This document shows positions 62,021 through 64,000 of a stretch of 64,000 bases of DNA, one piece after another; the first letter of the stretch is position 1; every line of letters starts with the position of its first letter. The notes under the pieces were generated by a model. That model saw only the letters and a list, made by a program, of their open reading frames with translations. It made no database searches and was not told the DNA's origin. The position numbers and the translations under genes are program-made. Origin of the DNA: CAIMUS01 sp046347625. Its GTDB lineage: Bacteria; Pseudomonadota; Gammaproteobacteria; Competibacterales; Competibacteraceae. The DNA lies in assembly GCA_046347625.1 (NCBI GenBank), contig JAXMFU010000001.1:1240001-1304000 (forward strand), written 5' to 3'.

Positions 62021-64000
62021 GCCTTTCCTCCGCGACGGTCGCGCTCGATCTCGATACGCCGCACGATAAGCCGCATGACCTGCTCGGCCAGCCGGTTCAG
62101 ATCGGGCAGCGCTACACGGGCTGCGTCTGGTATGACTGTGGTGTTGTCGGGAGCGCCGGCGTCTACCGCCGACGCAGCGGGCGAAGAGGCGCCATCATTC
62201 GCCCCGGTGGAAGCCGTACGCATGATTGCGACCTCGGCAGTGCTGCCCAGGGAGCGTGGTATGGCGCGCGATTCTTGGGCATCCACGACCCGCCACACCA
62301 AGGTAGGCGCCACCGACGGCGCCTCGGCGGCAATCTCGGATGTGCGCGCGAGGGGCTGCGGCGCGCGCGGCGCGGACGCCATCCGCGCGACCATCGGCAT
62401 CGCCGCCGGCGTCGTCAGCGCTGGCACAGACGCCATCCGCGTGACCATCGGCATCGCCGCCGGCGTCGTCAGCGCTGGCGCGACCTGACTTGGATCATTC
62501 GCCGTCAACGCGGGATGCAGGACGTTCTCTGGACGGGTCAATGAATCTTGTGGGGCCGAATAGGGGACCGCAGCGTCCAGGGGCGACAGCGCCAGCGTTG
62601 CCTTGTGCGCTGTATCTGCGGCGGTCGCCCCCGCCTCGCGCCGATCGACACGTCGGGCCAGGGTAACCAGCGGCAGGGGCGTGGAAATCACAGGCAATGC
62701 GTCTGAGGCTGACGCTTCAGGTGCCGTAGCGGTGGCGGGCGGCGGATAGGCATCGGCGTCACCTGGCGTATCGACCGGCGGGCGTGCGAGTATCAGGCCA
62801 TCGCCGACGGCAGAGGACGCGGCACGGGGTGCGAGTTCGGCGGTATGTGGCACTGCATCCGCCGCCGTCACGTCGGCCACACTGGGCGCCGTGGCGACTT
62901 TACGGGCGAGACTCGGCGAAGCCTCGCCCCGCTCCGTGGGGTGAGTCACCCCAACGGTCCTGTCAGGTGGCGATGACAGTTCCGTAGGCCGGAATAAGGC
63001 CGCCACGCCGGCCGTTTCCGGCAATGCCCCGGTTGCCGGAAACGCTCCGCTGTCGCTGCGCTTATTCCGGCCTACTTCTACTGCGGCGGTCGCCCCCGCT
63101 TCGCGCCGATCGACACGTCGGGCCAGGGTAACCAGCGGCAGGGGCGTGGAAATCACAGGCAATGCGTCTGAGGCTGACGCTTCAGGTGCCGTAGCGGTAG
63201 CGGGCGGCGGATAGGCATCGGCGTCACCTGGCGTATCGACCGGCGGGCGAGCGAGTATCAGGCCATCGCCGACGGCAGGGGACGCGGCACGGGGTGCAAG
63301 TTCGGCGGTATGTGGCACTGCATCCGCCGCCGTCACGTCGGCTACACTGGGCGCCGTGGCGACTTCACGGGCGAGACTCGGCGAAGCCTCGCCCCGCTCC
63401 GTGGGGTGAGTCACCCCAACGGTCCTGTCAGGTGGCGATGACAGTTCCGTAGGCCGGAATAAGGCCGCCACGCCGGCCGTTTCCGGCAATGCCCCGGTTG
63501 CCGGAAACGCTCCGCTGTCGCTGCGCTTATTCCGGCCTACTTCTACTGCGGCGGTCGCCCCCGCTTCGCGCCGATCGACACGTCGGGCCAGGGTAACCAG
63601 CGGCAGGGGCGTGGAAATCACAGGCAATGCGTCTGAGGCTGACGCTTCAGGTGCCGTAGCGGTAGCGGGCGGCGGATAGGCATCGGCGTCACCTGGCGTA
63701 TCGACCGGCGGGCGAGCGAGTATCAGGCCATCGCCGACGGCAGGGGACGCGGCACGGGGTGCAAGTTCGGCGGTATGTGGCACTGCATCCGCCGCCGTCA
63801 CGTCGGCTACACTGGGCGCCGTGGCGACTTCACGGGCGAGACTCGGCGAAGCCTCGCCCCGCTCCGTGGGGTGAGTCACCCCAACGGTCCTGTCAGGTGG
63901 CGATGACAGTTCCGTAGGCCGGAATAAGGCCGCCACGCCGGCCGTTTCCGGCAATGCCCCGGTTGCCGGAAACGCTCCGCTGTCGCTGCGCTTATTCCGG
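62011..64000 (-). CDS. Large Ala/Pro-rich repeat protein of the eCIS block (5' end beyond window)
   Basis: At least 662 residues, with the frame still open at base 64000. Two full and one partial 155-residue repeats (VGVTHPTERGEASPSLAREV, ARPPVDTPGDADAYPPPATA) precede a final ~200 residues ending DLNRLAEQVMRLIVRRIEIE RDRRGGKAWL. That ending resembles small proteins found before the LysM tube gene in other injection clusters. The bulk is low complexity and I assign no function. The start codon is not seen. Confidence 0.75.
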   Translation of the reverse strand, partial: RNKRSDSGAFPATGALPETAGVAALFRPTELSSPPDRTVGVTHPTERGEASPSLAREVATAPSVADVTAADAVPHTAELAPRAASPAVGDGLILARPPVDTPGDADAYPPPATATAPEASASDALPVISTPLPLVTLARRVDRREAGATAAVEVGRNKRSDSGAFPATGALPETAGVAALFRPTELSSPPDRTVGVTHPTERGEASPSLAREVATAPSVADVTAADAVPHTAELAPRAASPAVGDGLILARPPVDTPGDADAYPPPATATAPEASASDALPVISTPLPLVTLARRVDRREAGATAAVEVGRNKRSDSGAFPATGALPETAGVAALFRPTELSSPPDRTVGVTHPTERGEASPSLARKVATAPSVADVTAADAVPHTAELAPRAASSAVGDGLILARPPVDTPGDADAYPPPATATAPEASASDALPVISTPLPLVTLARRVDRREAGATAADTAHKATLALSPLDAAVPYSAPQDSLTRPENVLHPALTANDPSQVAPALTTPAAMPMVTRMASVPALTTPAAMPMVARMASAPRAPQPLARTSEIAAEAPSVAPTLVWRVVDAQESRAIPRSLGSTAEVAIMRTASTGANDGASSPAASAVDAGAPDNTTVIPDAARVALPDLNRLAEQVMRLIVRRIEIERDRRGGKAWL
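62621..64000. repeat. 465-bp tandem repeat carrying an embedded REP hairpin
   Basis: Copies begin at 62621, 63086 and 63551 (period 465), nearly identical and in frame. Each contains a 92-bp palindrome (62984-63075, 63449-63540, 63914 on) whose ends are GTAGGCCGGAATAAG and CTTATTCCGGCCTAC, a REP-type element read through as protein. Confidence 0.92.

Noticed and set aside
47665..64000. Prophage instead of eCIS
   Set aside because: No head, terminase, portal, lysis or integrase genes are seen and a DUF4157 gene ends the block; it stays open until the sequence past 64000 is examined.

Overview
The window looks like the chromosome of a GC-rich gammaproteobacterium of the kind found in activated sludge. 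Competibacter-like relatives fit best, but this is a guess from gene content, not a placement. It carries an XrtA/PEP-CTERM exopolysaccharide locus (glycosyltransferase, PrsK, PrsR, PrsT), ordinary core genes (rnhA, dnaQ, metG), many REP/MITE-like hairpins, decaying mobile DNA and one end of an extracellular contractile injection system (eCIS).

Layout. 1-3060: an Rpn-family remnant and a decayed F-type conjugation operon (traL, traE, traK, broken traB). 3060-5780: small two-gene cassettes separated by REP hairpins (HigBA-like, DUF6883/DUF4926, HicBA, DUF2283 plus partner). 5786-11025: transglutaminase, ATP-grasp/alpha-E fusion, histone-deacetylase-like amidohydrolase, acyl-CoA thioesterase. 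12105-13899: VOC protein, RNase HI, DNA polymerase III epsilon. 13841-24614: sugar-nucleotide enzymes and the PEP-CTERM polysaccharide/regulatory set. 24945-30350: a four-gene HlyD-ABC-permease-permease exporter. 30687-34375: metG, then a cassette with an AbrB/PemK toxin-antitoxin pair and a nucleotidyltransferase pair. 34664-43320: a second, longer PrsT-like TPR lipoprotein, a PEP-CTERM protein behind a good sigma-54 promoter match, a ThiF-nitroreductase fusion and an exosortase-associated acyltransferase. 43321-47664: repeats, a MITE-truncated ATPase, an IS630 remnant, and a TIR protein between 237-bp inverted repeats. 47665-64000 (minus strand): the eCIS baseplate/spike/fibre end, finishing with a DUF4157 protein that looks like a cargo effector.

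How it works together. PrsK/PrsR, a sigma-54-activator two-component pair, probably controls PEP-CTERM genes; the sigma-54-type promoter before the gene at 38753-39676 supports this. The eCIS genes run as one block: unknown repeat protein, LysM tube/cap protein, gpD-like and gpV-like spike parts, PAAR tip, gp25, two baseplate proteins, a gpI-like protein, a tail fibre with a repeat stalk and YVTN-type propeller, a small protein, and a DUF4157 metallopeptidase-domain protein with a possible deaminase-like domain. Sheath, inner tube and AAA+ ATPase genes are not in the window and would be expected beyond base 64000. No tRNA, rRNA or CRISPR array was recognised.
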